This document shows, in pieces, positions 1-7,268 of a stretch of 64,000 bases of DNA. A program made the position numbers and the translations under genes. Under the pieces are notes generated by a model, which was not told the DNA's origin, made no database searches, and saw nothing but the letters and a program-made list of their open reading frames with translations. This DNA is from Chthonobacter albigriseus (lineage in GTDB: Bacteria > Pseudomonadota > Alphaproteobacteria > Rhizobiales > Pleomorphomonadaceae), in contig NZ_JACDIT010000012.1 of assembly GCF_013839445.1 (NCBI RefSeq), positions 1 to 64,000 of the forward strand, given 5' to 3'. The number at the start of each line of letters is the position of its first letter. Within the stretch, counting starts at the first letter, position 1.

Positions 1-731
1 ATGTCTTCCGGATTGGGGTTGTAGCGCGGGAAGGTGTAGTCGAGGTCGCAGTCGAGCTCGATCACCTCGGCTCCGAGCGCCCGGAGGATGGCGGGGGCGA
101 AGGCGCCCGCGGTGCCGTTGCCGCAGGCGGCGACGACCTTGAGCTTGCGCTTGAGCTGCTTGCCGCGCGTGAGGTCGTCGGCGTAGGTGGCCGGGAAGCC
201 TTCCACGAAGCGGTAGGAACCGCCGCCGGCCTGGCGGAAGCGGCCGGCCAGCACGATCTCCTTCAGCCGCCCCATCTCCTCCGGCCCGAAGGTGACCGGG
301 CGGTCGCAGCCCATCTTGACGCCGGTCCAGCCATTGTCGTTGTGGCTGGCGGTGACCATGGCCACGGCCGGCACGTCGAGCGCGAACTGGGCGAAATAGG
401 CCATCGGCGAGAGCGCCAGGCCGATGTCGTGGACGGTGCAGCCGGCGGCCATCAGGCCCTGGGCCAGCGCGATCTTGATGCCCATGGAGTAGCCGCGGAA
501 GTCGTGGCCGGTGACCACGTCGAGCGGCTTGCCGAGCTCGTGGAGGAGGGTGCCGAGGCCGAGCCCCAGCGCCTGCACGCCCATCAGGTTGAGCTCCGGC
601 GCCTTGTCGGAGGCCGGATGGCCGAACCACCACCGGGCGTCATACTCCCGGAACCCCGTCGGCTTGACGAGCGGCGTCGTCTCGAACGCAAGCGTGTTGG
701 GCAGAACGGAATCAACAGGCTTCGGAAACAT
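1..731 (-). CDS. Phosphomannomutase/phosphoglucomutase, 5' part (runs off the window)
   Basis: Alpha-D-phosphohexomutase, which interconverts hexose-1- and hexose-6-phosphates and so feeds nucleotide-sugar and exopolysaccharide synthesis in the cytoplasm. About 243 N-terminal residues are present. The phosphoserine loop TASHN lies at residues 127-131, with Ser129 as the residue that carries the phosphate in this family. The first domain is whole and the second begins; the metal-binding DGD loop and the C-terminal domain lie beyond the window edge. The ATG start opens MFPKPVDSVL. The gene is divergent from cysQ across about 210 bases. Family is clear; mannose versus glucose preference cannot be read from this piece. 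Confidence 0.9.
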   Translation of the reverse strand, partial: MFPKPVDSVLPNTLAFETTPLVKPTGFREYDARWWFGHPASDKAPELNLMGVQALGLGLGTLLHELGKPLDVVTGHDFRGYSMGIKIALAQGLMAAGCTVHDIGLALSPMAYFAQFALDVPAVAMVTASHNDNGWTGVKMGCDRPVTFGPEEMGRLKEIVLAGRFRQAGGGSYRFVEGFPATYADDLTRGKQLKRKLKVVAACGNGTAGAFAPAILRALGAEVIELDCDLDYTFPRYNPNPED

Positions 732-787
732 CAAGCAGCGTCCTCATCGATCGGTGGCCCCTATGGGGGCTCTCTACGGGAGCCTTA

Positions 788-842
788 CCGCAAAAAGGTG
801 AACAACCGGGTGCCAAATCGACCTCCCATCGCCTTTTTGCGG
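788..842. repeat. Perfect 11-bp inverted repeat between divergent genes
   Basis: CCGCAAAAAGG at 788-798 is matched by its exact reverse complement CCTTTTTGCGG at 832-842, with 33 bases between. A compact hairpin GCCCC-TATG-GGGGC sits beside it at 757-770. Both lie in the gap between the phosphohexomutase and cysQ starts. They could be a regulator site or a folded mRNA leader; the sequence alone does not decide. Confidence 0.5.
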
Positions 843-941
843 ACTGATCGCCGCGCGGGTGAAAGACCCCGCAGTCTCGGCTTGCCCGCGGCGCGGCCTT
901 GCGATACCCAGCGCCGAACCTGCCGTGGATCCCGGACCGCC

Positions 942-1745
942 ATGACCCGCATCGAGGCCCTCGCCGACATCGCCCTCCAGGCCGGCGCCGTGATCATGGA
1001 CATCTACGGCACCGAATTCGCCGTCGCCATCAAGTCCGACGAGAGCCCCGTCACCGCTGCCGACCAGGCTGCCGAAGCGGTGATCCTGGCGGGTCTCGCC
1101 CGTCTCGACCCCGGCCGTCCGGTGGTCGCCGAAGAGGCGATGGCCGCCGGCGCCGAGGCGGTCACCGGACCTGCCTTCTACATGGTCGACCCGCTCGACG
1201 GCACCAAGGAGTTCGTCTCCCGCAACGGCGAGTTCACCGTCAACATCGCCCTCGTCGAACACGGCGTCCCGGTGGCGGGCGTGGTCTACGCCCCGGCGCT
1301 CGGCCGCCTCTACGCTGGTGCGGAAGGGCAGGGCGCCTGGCGCGCGAAGGTGACGGACGGCGGCTCGCTCGGCCCGGCCGAACCGATCCGCACCCGGCCG
1401 GTACCGGAGAAGGGGCTCGCCGTGGTCGCCAGCCGGTCCCATGCGGGGGCCGAGACCACCGAACTCCTCTCCCGTCTGCCGGTCGCCGAATTCCATGCCG
1501 CGGGCTCGTCCCTCAAGTTTTGCCTGCTGGCCGAGGGGTCGGCCGATTTCTATCCGCGCCTCGGCCCCACCATGGAATGGGACACCGCGGCCGGCGACGC
1601 CGTGCTGCGTGCGGCCGGCGGACTGGTCGTCACACGGGACGGCGCGCCGATGGTCTACGGTCGCCGCGACGACGATTTCCGCAATCCGTGGTTCCTGGCG
1701 GTGGGAAATGCATCGATCCTGCGATCGGTCCTGGCGGTGAGCTGA
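942..1745 (+). CDS. cysQ: 3'(2'),5'-bisphosphate nucleotidase CysQ (inositol monophosphatase superfamily)
   Basis: Predicted Mg2+-dependent phosphatase of 267 residues that would remove the 3'-phosphate from PAP, the by-product of sulfate activation and sulfotransfer. The superfamily metal motifs are all visible: an acidic EE pair at 64-65, DPLDGTKEF at 83-91, and a C-terminal WDTAAGD. The Lys-Glu-Phe after DPLDGT is typical of the CysQ branch rather than SuhB-type inositol monophosphatases. The ATG at 942 opens MTRIEALADIA, where the conserved fold begins; the open frame extends further upstream, but that part is not family-like. A histidinol- or inositol-phosphatase role is the main alternative. 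Confidence 0.85.
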   Translation: MTRIEALADIALQAGAVIMDIYGTEFAVAIKSDESPVTAADQAAEAVILAGLARLDPGRPVVAEEAMAAGAEAVTGPAFYMVDPLDGTKEFVSRNGEFTVNIALVEHGVPVAGVVYAPALGRLYAGAEGQGAWRAKVTDGGSLGPAEPIRTRPVPEKGLAVVASRSHAGAETTELLSRLPVAEFHAAGSSLKFCLLAEGSADFYPRLGPTMEWDTAAGDAVLRAAGGLVVTRDGAPMVYGRRDDDFRNPWFLAVGNASILRSVLAVS

Positions 1746-1771
1746 TAGCTCGCCGCCGCGCCCGTCCCTGG

Positions 1772-1990
1772 TCAGGATTTGCTCGGCGCCTGCAGCGCCT
1801 TCATCAGCACGAGCACGGCGAGCGTCACCGGCCACAGCAGGCCCACCCACCAGCCGGCGGCGAGCGCCTTGGAAAGCCGCCAGCGCCGGCCGCGGAGATC
1901 CTCGACCGTTCCCGCCATCACGAGAAAACCCGCCGCAGCGTAGAGCCCGGCGAGCAGCGTGATCGTGGAGGGCACGTCTCCGTCCATCAT
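1772..1990 (-). CDS. Small two-helix membrane protein, unknown
   Basis: Predicted 72-residue protein, not recognised as any named family. It has two hydrophobic stretches, about residues 8-28 and 44-64, joined by a short basic loop (DLRGRRWR), so it probably forms a hairpin in the inner membrane. The second Met is an equally good start. It sits between cysQ, which converges on it, and the sugar transferase downstream on the same strand 55 bases away, so a link to polysaccharide export is possible but unproven. Confidence 0.45.
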   Translation of the reverse strand: MMDGDVPSTITLLAGLYAAAGFLVMAGTVEDLRGRRWRLSKALAAGWWVGLLWPVTLAVLVLMKALQAPSKS

Positions 1991-2045
1991 AGTCTCGTTG
2001 CCCGATGAGGAGCCCCGGTGCGGTTGCGCCGGGGCCGTTCGTGGA

Positions 2046-2960
2046 TCAGCAGCCGGACCCCGACAGGAACTCCGAGCGGATCGTCCGCAGGATGATCTTG
2101 ATGTCGAGGAGAACGTTGAAGCTGCGGATGTATTCCAGATCGCACTCGACGCGGCGGCGAGCCTTGTAGGCGTCCGTCGTCGGGCCGCGATAGCCGTTCA
2201 CCTGCGCCAGACCGGTCAGCCCGGGCCGCACGATGTGGCGCAGACCGTAGTTGGGCACCAGTTCGTCGTAGGGCACCCCGGCGGCCAGCATGCCGGGCAC
2301 GTGCGGACGCGGTCCGACCAGCGACATGTCGCCCTTCAGCACGTTGAGCAGCTGCGGCAGCTCGTCGATGCTGGTCCGGCGAATGAAGCGCCCGATCGGC
2401 GTCACGCGCGGATCGTTCTCGGTCGTCTGCGCGACGCCGGAAAGATCGCAGCGGTCGGTGTACATCGACCGGAACTTGAAGATCCGGAACGTCTCGTTGC
2501 CGAGGCCGACACGCTCCTGCGAGAACAGCACCGGTCCCCGGCTGGTGAGCCGGATGATGGCCGCGATCGTCAGGAGCAGCGGCGCCAGGGCGATCAGCGC
2601 CGCCAGCGCCAGCAGGAAGTCGAGCGAACGCTTGATGGCGAACTGCCAAGCGCCGGCCCGGGCGATCGGCATCGGCGCGCTCTCGCCGCCACGCACGAGG
2701 CGTGCCGTGGAGGAGGGCGCGCGGCGGGCGGTGCTGGGCGCACCGACGCGGTCGCGGTTCTTGGGCTGGCTGTCCGGCTGCCAAAGGACGGACATCGACG
2801 TGCTCGACATCAACGGCTCGGACGACGGTCCGAAGCGGCGGGCACTGCGGGATCCGGCGGAAGCATAGGCGAAGGACGGCTGCGCAAAGGACGAGAAAGC
2901 GTCCGAAGGGGCAGAAAACAAACGACCGACAAAATCATTCAAATGCGAACGCATATCCAA
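2046..2960 (-). CDS. ExoY/WcaJ-type undecaprenyl-phosphate sugar phosphotransferase
   Basis: Initiating sugar transferase that would move a hexose-1-phosphate from UDP-sugar onto undecaprenyl phosphate at the inner membrane, starting exopolysaccharide repeat assembly. Of 304 residues, 110-300 form the bacterial sugar transferase domain: KRSLDF at 110-115, a membrane helix at about 112-136, FKFRSMYTD at 161-169, the catalytic region around RTSIDELPQL at 195-204 and GDMSLVGPRP at 210-219, and RPGLTGLAQVNG at 245-256. The first ~105 residues are Ser/Pro/Ala-rich and look disordered. This is a short ExoY-like form without the extra N-terminal membrane helices of WcaJ. Met1 or Met3 may be the true start. 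Followed on its 5' side by an unusually long gene-free stretch. Confidence 0.88.
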   Translation of the reverse strand: MDMRSHLNDFVGRLFSAPSDAFSSFAQPSFAYASAGSRSARRFGPSSEPLMSSTSMSVLWQPDSQPKNRDRVGAPSTARRAPSSTARLVRGGESAPMPIARAGAWQFAIKRSLDFLLALAALIALAPLLLTIAAIIRLTSRGPVLFSQERVGLGNETFRIFKFRSMYTDRCDLSGVAQTTENDPRVTPIGRFIRRTSIDELPQLLNVLKGDMSLVGPRPHVPGMLAAGVPYDELVPNYGLRHIVRPGLTGLAQVNGYRGPTTDAYKARRRVECDLEYIRSFNVLLDIKIILRTIRSEFLSGSGC

Positions 2961-3728
2961 CTCCAGATTGGGTCGGACGCTGAAGCAACGCCTCGTGCGC
3001 CCTAAGCGACTGGAAGTGATGAAATACGACGCGAGCGTCCGTTCTCATCGGGTCTGGCGGGTCGATTAAGCGCTGATTTACCTTAACCGTCCGTAGAGAC
3101 CCGAGGCAAAACAAAGCCGCGTCTCGGGGTCCTAAACCTGGAAACATGGTTAACGACGGCGCAACGCGCCCCGAAAACCTTGTCCATCTCCTGTTTGCAA
3201 TACCGAAGCTCGGAAGCTGAAGCTCCTAGAACCCTCCCTGCAGCGGCTGCGCCGTTCAAATCCGACGCTGCAGTGCAGCATGAATGAAGGGACCAAGCGA
3301 TTCAAATCCCAAATCATCCGTTTCCAATTTTTTCACTCTAAGCTGAACCCCCTACGCTCATCAAGGCCGCGACAGCGGGACGAACCGGCCGTCTACGAGA
3401 TTCGGTCGAATTGATTCCGGTAACCTAAATGCCGACGAATCCGGGCATTTTCGAGTCACGATCCTGCGATCCGGGCCGGCTAGGGGGGATTTTGGGGGGT
3501 CTCGCGCCCTGTGGCGGCAGATCTGTGACGTTTCCACCACAAGCTGTTGTCATGGTATTGACACGTTGACAGCCGGCCGTCAGATTTTTTCAAGGCAGCT
3601 GTTGCAGCGCGACAACAGCGAGAGACACGATGCGCGAATGAACGTCGCACAGTCAAAATACGACTTATATTTTTGTACGCATGTGTTCACGCTCCACCGA
3701 TGACGTGCCGGTGGAGGGCCTTCATACC
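2961..3728. promoter_or_regulatory. 768-bp intergenic control region between exoY-like and C93 protease genes
   Basis: No convincing gene was found here. The region is visibly more AT-rich than its surroundings, especially around 3280-3450 and 3540-3680. It must hold the two divergent promoters. Two TTGACA hexamers, 3558-3563 and 3566-3571, lie in tandem and resemble -35 elements, but neither has a good -10 at the usual spacing. A CTGCAG-type palindrome cluster lies around 3239-3281. No operator could be named. Confidence 0.35.
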
Positions 3729-4343
3729 ATGCGGACGCGTGTCGCCCTGACGATTCTCGTATCCGGCCTCGCGGCTTGGGCCAGCGGGGCCAGCGCCGGT
3801 TTCCAGGCGCTACCCAAAACGATCCCGGCCCTGGAAAGTTCCATCCCGATCGTCGGAAAAATGTCGGCGAGCGAACCCGACGGTTTTACCGCCCTCTGCC
3901 GCCGGCTGCCGGACCGCTGCCGCCCCGTTGCTGCCCGCGCCGACGTGGAGGTCACGCCCAGCGGCGCGGTCAGGCTCACGCCGGCGCTCACCCGCATGGT
4001 GGTCGAGGTCAACCGGCTCACCAACCTGTCCATTCGTCCGCAGGCCGAGCTCCGCGGAGCGCCGGACAACTGGAAGATCGGCGGGCTGAGCGGCGACTGC
4101 GAGGACTACGCCCTCGCCAAGCGCGAGCGGCTGATTCGCGCCGGTTTTCCCACCTCGGCGCTGCCGATCGCCACCGCGCACCTGCCGAACGGCGAGTATC
4201 ACGCCGTCCTCGTGGTGCGCACCGATCGCGGCGACTACGTGCTCGACAACCTGTCCCGCGCCGTCACGCCGGTCGCCAAGTCGCGCCTGCGTTTCCAGAT
4301 CCTGCAGTCCCCGGTCGATCCGCGCAGCTGGCTCGCCCTCTGA
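3729..4343 (+). CDS. Transglutaminase-like cysteine proteinase (BTLCP, peptidase C93 family)
   Basis: Secreted papain-fold cysteine protease of 204 residues. The catalytic triad is readable: Cys124 in GDCEDYAL, His158 in GEYHAVLVV and Asp173 in YVLDNL. Residues 1-23 form a signal peptide (hydrophobic core followed by ASA), so it acts in the periplasm. The family includes LapG, which cuts a biofilm adhesin under c-di-GMP control, but small alphaproteobacterial members are mostly uncharacterised, and no LapD or large adhesin lies in this window. I chose the ATG at 3729 rather than the in-frame ATG at 3681 because the signal peptide begins there. Cys57 and Cys64 could form a disulfide. Confidence 0.85.
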   Translation: MRTRVALTILVSGLAAWASGASAGFQALPKTIPALESSIPIVGKMSASEPDGFTALCRRLPDRCRPVAARADVEVTPSGAVRLTPALTRMVVEVNRLTNLSIRPQAELRGAPDNWKIGGLSGDCEDYALAKRERLIRAGFPTSALPIATAHLPNGEYHAVLVVRTDRGDYVLDNLSRAVTPVAKSRLRFQILQSPVDPRSWLAL

Positions 4344-4353
4344 AGGGCAGGGG

Positions 4354-4638
4354 TCAGCCGTCCTCGCCCGGCGCGCCGGACCGCTCGCGGCGGCGCTCCT
4401 TCTGGCGCAGGCGCACGACGAAGCCGAGCACCAGGCCTATGTTGAAGGCCACCACCATCAGGATCGTCGTCCAAGTCCCCGACCAGAACCCGTGCGCGCT
4501 CCACGCCAGCGCCGCGGCCAACGGCAGCACGAGCGTCGACGCGGCCACAACCACCGTGGGGCCGACTCGTCGAAACCGGAACGCCCGCACGATGCGGTCC
4601 AGTGTTCCGGAGGTTGAAAGGCTCGCCTTCTGCACCAT
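4354..4638 (-). CDS. Small two-helix membrane protein, unknown
   Basis: Predicted 94-residue protein of no recognised family. Two hydrophobic segments are seen at about 27-49 and 54-76, flanked by basic residues (RAFRFRR before, RLRQKERRRER after), which places both ends on the cytoplasmic side by the positive-inside rule. It converges with the C93 protease, whose stop is 10 bases away, and stands alone on its strand. Coding appearance is moderate: the composition is sensible and the start has no overlapping rival. Confidence 0.5.
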   Translation of the reverse strand: MVQKASLSTSGTLDRIVRAFRFRRVGPTVVVAASTLVLPLAAALAWSAHGFWSGTWTTILMVVAFNIGLVLGFVVRLRQKERRRERSGAPGEDG

Positions 4639-4776
4639 TGCTCAATCCGTAGGCTGCGGAGCCGAGTATGAGCGAAACCCTGCTGTCGTGGTAGCCATCA
4701 CCGGGTGGCGCGGGCGTATTCCGAAGGCATTTTTCAACAGGCCGTCATCGCGCGATCGGACAACCCGAATCCCTCG

Positions 4777-4782
4777 TATAAT
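4777..4782 (+). promoter_or_regulatory. Consensus -10 element (TATAAT) upstream of the CDP-alcohol phosphatidyltransferase
   Basis: A perfect TATAAT lies 25 bases before the start codon of the phosphatidyltransferase gene, a rare match in DNA this rich in GC. The -35 side is poor: the best candidates, around 4754-4761, share little with TTGACA. It would give a very short leader for the operon that follows. Confidence 0.4.
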
Positions 4783-4807
4783 AAGCCGGCACAAGAAGGG
4801 TGGACGG

Positions 4808-5551
4808 ATGAGCGTGGACGTGCGGAAATTCGGCGAAGCGATCGGGCGGCAGGTCGAGGGCGGGTCGCGCTCCCGTTTCGGCGACGTCATGCGCACCGCC
4901 GCCACGGCGCTGCCGCTGCTCGCCGCGCTGCTCGCGGGCGGCTTCGCGCCGGCCGCCATCGGCCTCGCCGCTCTCGTCTTCCTGGTCGGCGCCGCGCTCG
5001 TCGCCCGCGCCGCATCGGACCTCCCGCGATTCGGTCTGCCGAACACCGTCACCTGGCTCCGATTCGCCGCCACCGCGGGCCTTGCCGGCGCGGCGCTGGC
5101 GCTTCCGGCGGACACCTGGGCCATCGCCGCCGTCGCACTCGCCGTCGTCCTCCTCGACGGCGTCGATGGTTGGCTCGCCCGCCGCTTCGGGCCGGTCACC
5201 GCCTTCGGCGCGCGCTTCGACATGGAAACCGACGCGCTGCTGATTCTGGTGCTCTGCGCCTTCGCCGTTTCCGCCGACAAGATCGGGCCCTGGATCCTGC
5301 TGGCTGGCCTGATGCGCTACGCCTTCGTCGCCGCCGCGGCGGTCTGGCCCTGGCTTGCCGGAGCACTGCCCCCGTCGTTCCGGCGCAAGCTGGTCTGCGT
5401 GGTGCAGATCGCCGCCCTCATCGCGGTTGCCGCGCCGCCGGTCGGCCCGACGGCCGCCATCGTCCTCGGGGGCGTATCGCTTGGCGCGCTCGCCTGGTCC
5501 TTCACCGTCGACATCCTTTGGCTCCGGCGCAACGGCCCGGCGGCCGCATGA
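4808..5551 (+). CDS. CDP-alcohol phosphatidyltransferase family protein
   Basis: Integral membrane enzyme of 247 residues that would join a CDP-activated lipid or alcohol to an alcohol acceptor, making a phospholipid or phospho-headgroup. The full family signature is present: Asp117, then D-G-x2-A-R-x8-G-x3-D-x3-D running from Asp120 to Asp142, which places the metal-binding and catalytic aspartates. PNTVTWLR at 78-85 is the usual sequence before it. Several hydrophobic helices cover residues 33-230. Its stop overlaps the FkbM start (ATGA), so the two are co-translated. Neither the length nor the context matches the housekeeping PgsA or PssA pattern closely, so the acceptor alcohol is unknown. 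Confidence 0.85.
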   Translation: MSVDVRKFGEAIGRQVEGGSRSRFGDVMRTAATALPLLAALLAGGFAPAAIGLAALVFLVGAALVARAASDLPRFGLPNTVTWLRFAATAGLAGAALALPADTWAIAAVALAVVLLDGVDGWLARRFGPVTAFGARFDMETDALLILVLCAFAVSADKIGPWILLAGLMRYAFVAAAAVWPWLAGALPPSFRRKLVCVVQIAALIAVAAPPVGPTAAIVLGGVSLGALAWSFTVDILWLRRNGPAAA

Positions 5552-6339
5552 CCTTGCCCGACGCTGCCAGCCTCATCGGCCTCGGCCGCTCCCTGGCGAT
5601 CTACTACGGCCGGCCCTGGAAATCCGCGGAACTGCGCCGTTTCACCCGCGAACTCGTCGGCCCGGGCGATCTCGCCTTCGACATCGGCGCCCATGTGGGA
5701 AACCGCTCGCGCGCCCTCGTCGCCGCCGGCGCCCGCGTCGTCGCGCTGGAGCCGCAGCCGCTGTTCCGCGCCGTTCTCCGCCGCCTCCTGCCGCCCGGCA
5801 CCGTTATCCTGCCGGAGGCCGTCGGCAGCCGGGAAGGGCGGATGACGCTCAACGTCTCCCGCCGCCATCCCACCGTCTCCACCCTCTCCACCGGCTGGAT
5901 CGCCGAGGTCTCCGCCGACGCCGGCTTCCGCAAGGTGGCCTGGGACCGGGCGATCGAGGTCGACGTCACTACGCTCGACCGGCTGATCGAGCGCTACGGA
6001 CGGCCCCGCTTCATCAAGATCGACGTGGAAGGCCTGGAGCCGGAGATCCTTGCCGGCCTTTCCCAGCCCGTTCCGATGGTCGCCTTCGAATACCTGCCCG
6101 CTGCGCTGCACGGTGCCGAAGCCTGCATCGCCCGGCTGCAGCAGCTCGGCGACTACGTCTTCAACCGCGTGGAGGGGGAACGCCACCGCTTCCTGCACGA
6201 TGATTGGATGGCCGGCGCGGCCATGCTCCGCGTGCTGCACGAGGCGGCCGGCAACGGCCGGTCCGGCGACGTCTATGCCCGCCTGCGTGCGAGCGAAAGC
6301 ACGCCGGGCAGTGCACCGACCACCGCGACCAGCCCATAG
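5548..6339 (+). CDS. FkbM family SAM-dependent methyltransferase
   Basis: Class I methyltransferase of 263 residues, probably O-methylating a sugar or polyol. SAM-binding motif FDIGAHVGN is at 44-52, the acidic ribose contact at Glu68-Pro69, and the FkbM hallmark KIDVEGLE at 157-164. Its start overlaps the phosphatidyltransferase stop by four bases, so it probably modifies the same lipid or glycolipid. The C-terminal ~20 residues (Ser/Thr/Pro/Ala-rich) are read from DNA that also encodes the tail of the convergent flippase-like gene. Confidence 0.85.
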   Translation: MTLPDAASLIGLGRSLAIYYGRPWKSAELRRFTRELVGPGDLAFDIGAHVGNRSRALVAAGARVVALEPQPLFRAVLRRLLPPGTVILPEAVGSREGRMTLNVSRRHPTVSTLSTGWIAEVSADAGFRKVAWDRAIEVDVTTLDRLIERYGRPRFIKIDVEGLEPEILAGLSQPVPMVAFEYLPAALHGAEACIARLQQLGDYVFNRVEGERHRFLHDDWMAGAAMLRVLHEAAGNGRSGDVYARLRASESTPGSAPTTATSP

Positions 6340-7238
6340 AGCGCCGCCGCCGCCGCGCCGTCGGCTGCCGGTAGTCCCACCGTCGGCCACAGCACGGCCG
6401 CCGCACCCTCCCGCAGCCCCCAGCCACCGACCGTGACAGGCAGCAGCATCGACAGCAGCACCAGCGGGATCACCGCCGCTGCGACCGGCAGCGGCAGCGT
6501 GCTTCCCACGGCGGCCGCGCACAGCGCGAACACTCCGACGTAGCTCGCCCCGATCGCCAGGCTGAGCCCCGCCTGGACCGCGAGCGACCGGCCTGTGCCG
6601 AACCCGGCGCGGATGTCCGATACGAATCGTCCGATCGCGTCCCGCAACCGCGCCGGGCCGCTCCGGCGCAGCGCCGAAGCGGCAACCCCCACGCCGGCGA
6701 GGGCGAGCGGAACGACCGCCACCGCCGCCACCGATCCCCGCGGCAGCGGAGCGGCGAGCGAGACGGCCCAGACCAGGATCCCCGCCACCGCCAGCACGGC
6801 GAAGGCGATCTGCCCGGAGGCCCGCTCCAGCACCACCGCGCTGATCGCCGCACGCGATCGGCCGGCAGCGGCCGCGCCGCGGCTGCGCAGCGCCCGGAGC
6901 GCGTCCCCGGCCACGCCGCCCGGCAGCACCATGTTGAGGAGGCTGGAAAGATAGTATTCCGCCGCCGCCGTCCCGAACGGGATCGCCAGACCCAGCCGTC
7001 CGGCCGTGAATCGCCAGCGCCAGGCCGACGCCAGGATCTGGGCCTGGACCACCAGCACCGCGAGGCCGAGCAGGACCGGGTCCGCCCCGAGCACTGCGTC
7101 GGCGATCGCCTTGAAACCCACGGTCCAGAGCACGCCCGTAACGAGAACAGCGCCACCGGCGAGTTGGACTGCGGTCCGGATCGCCCTGCGCCGCGTAGAA
7201 CCGGTGGACAGCGTTTCTTCGCTTACGTTTTCTGTCAT
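6273..7238 (-). CDS. YbhN/MprF-type lysylphosphatidylglycerol flippase-like membrane protein
   Basis: Polytopic inner-membrane protein of 321 residues in the family that shares the flippase domain of MprF (UPF0104/YbhN). Its signature, YYLSSLLNMVLPGGVAGD at about 95-112, is intact. About seven to eight hydrophobic helices are seen, and there is no synthetase domain, as in YbhN. Homologues move or accommodate modified lipids. The start ATG at 7238 lies 30 bases from the divergent sulfatase-fold gene, so the promoters must overlap or one gene must start its transcript further away. Its last 67 bases overlap the FkbM gene tail to tail. Confidence 0.82.
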   Translation of the reverse strand: MTENVSEETLSTGSTRRRAIRTAVQLAGGAVLVTGVLWTVGFKAIADAVLGADPVLLGLAVLVVQAQILASAWRWRFTAGRLGLAIPFGTAAAEYYLSSLLNMVLPGGVAGDALRALRSRGAAAAGRSRAAISAVVLERASGQIAFAVLAVAGILVWAVSLAAPLPRGSVAAVAVVPLALAGVGVAASALRRSGPARLRDAIGRFVSDIRAGFGTGRSLAVQAGLSLAIGASYVGVFALCAAAVGSTLPLPVAAAVIPLVLLSMLLPVTVGGWGLREGAAAVLWPTVGLPAADGAAAAALYGLVAVVGALPGVLSLARRRA

Positions 7239-7268
7239 GCTGGGTCGGGCAAGAGGTGGGCGGAACGC

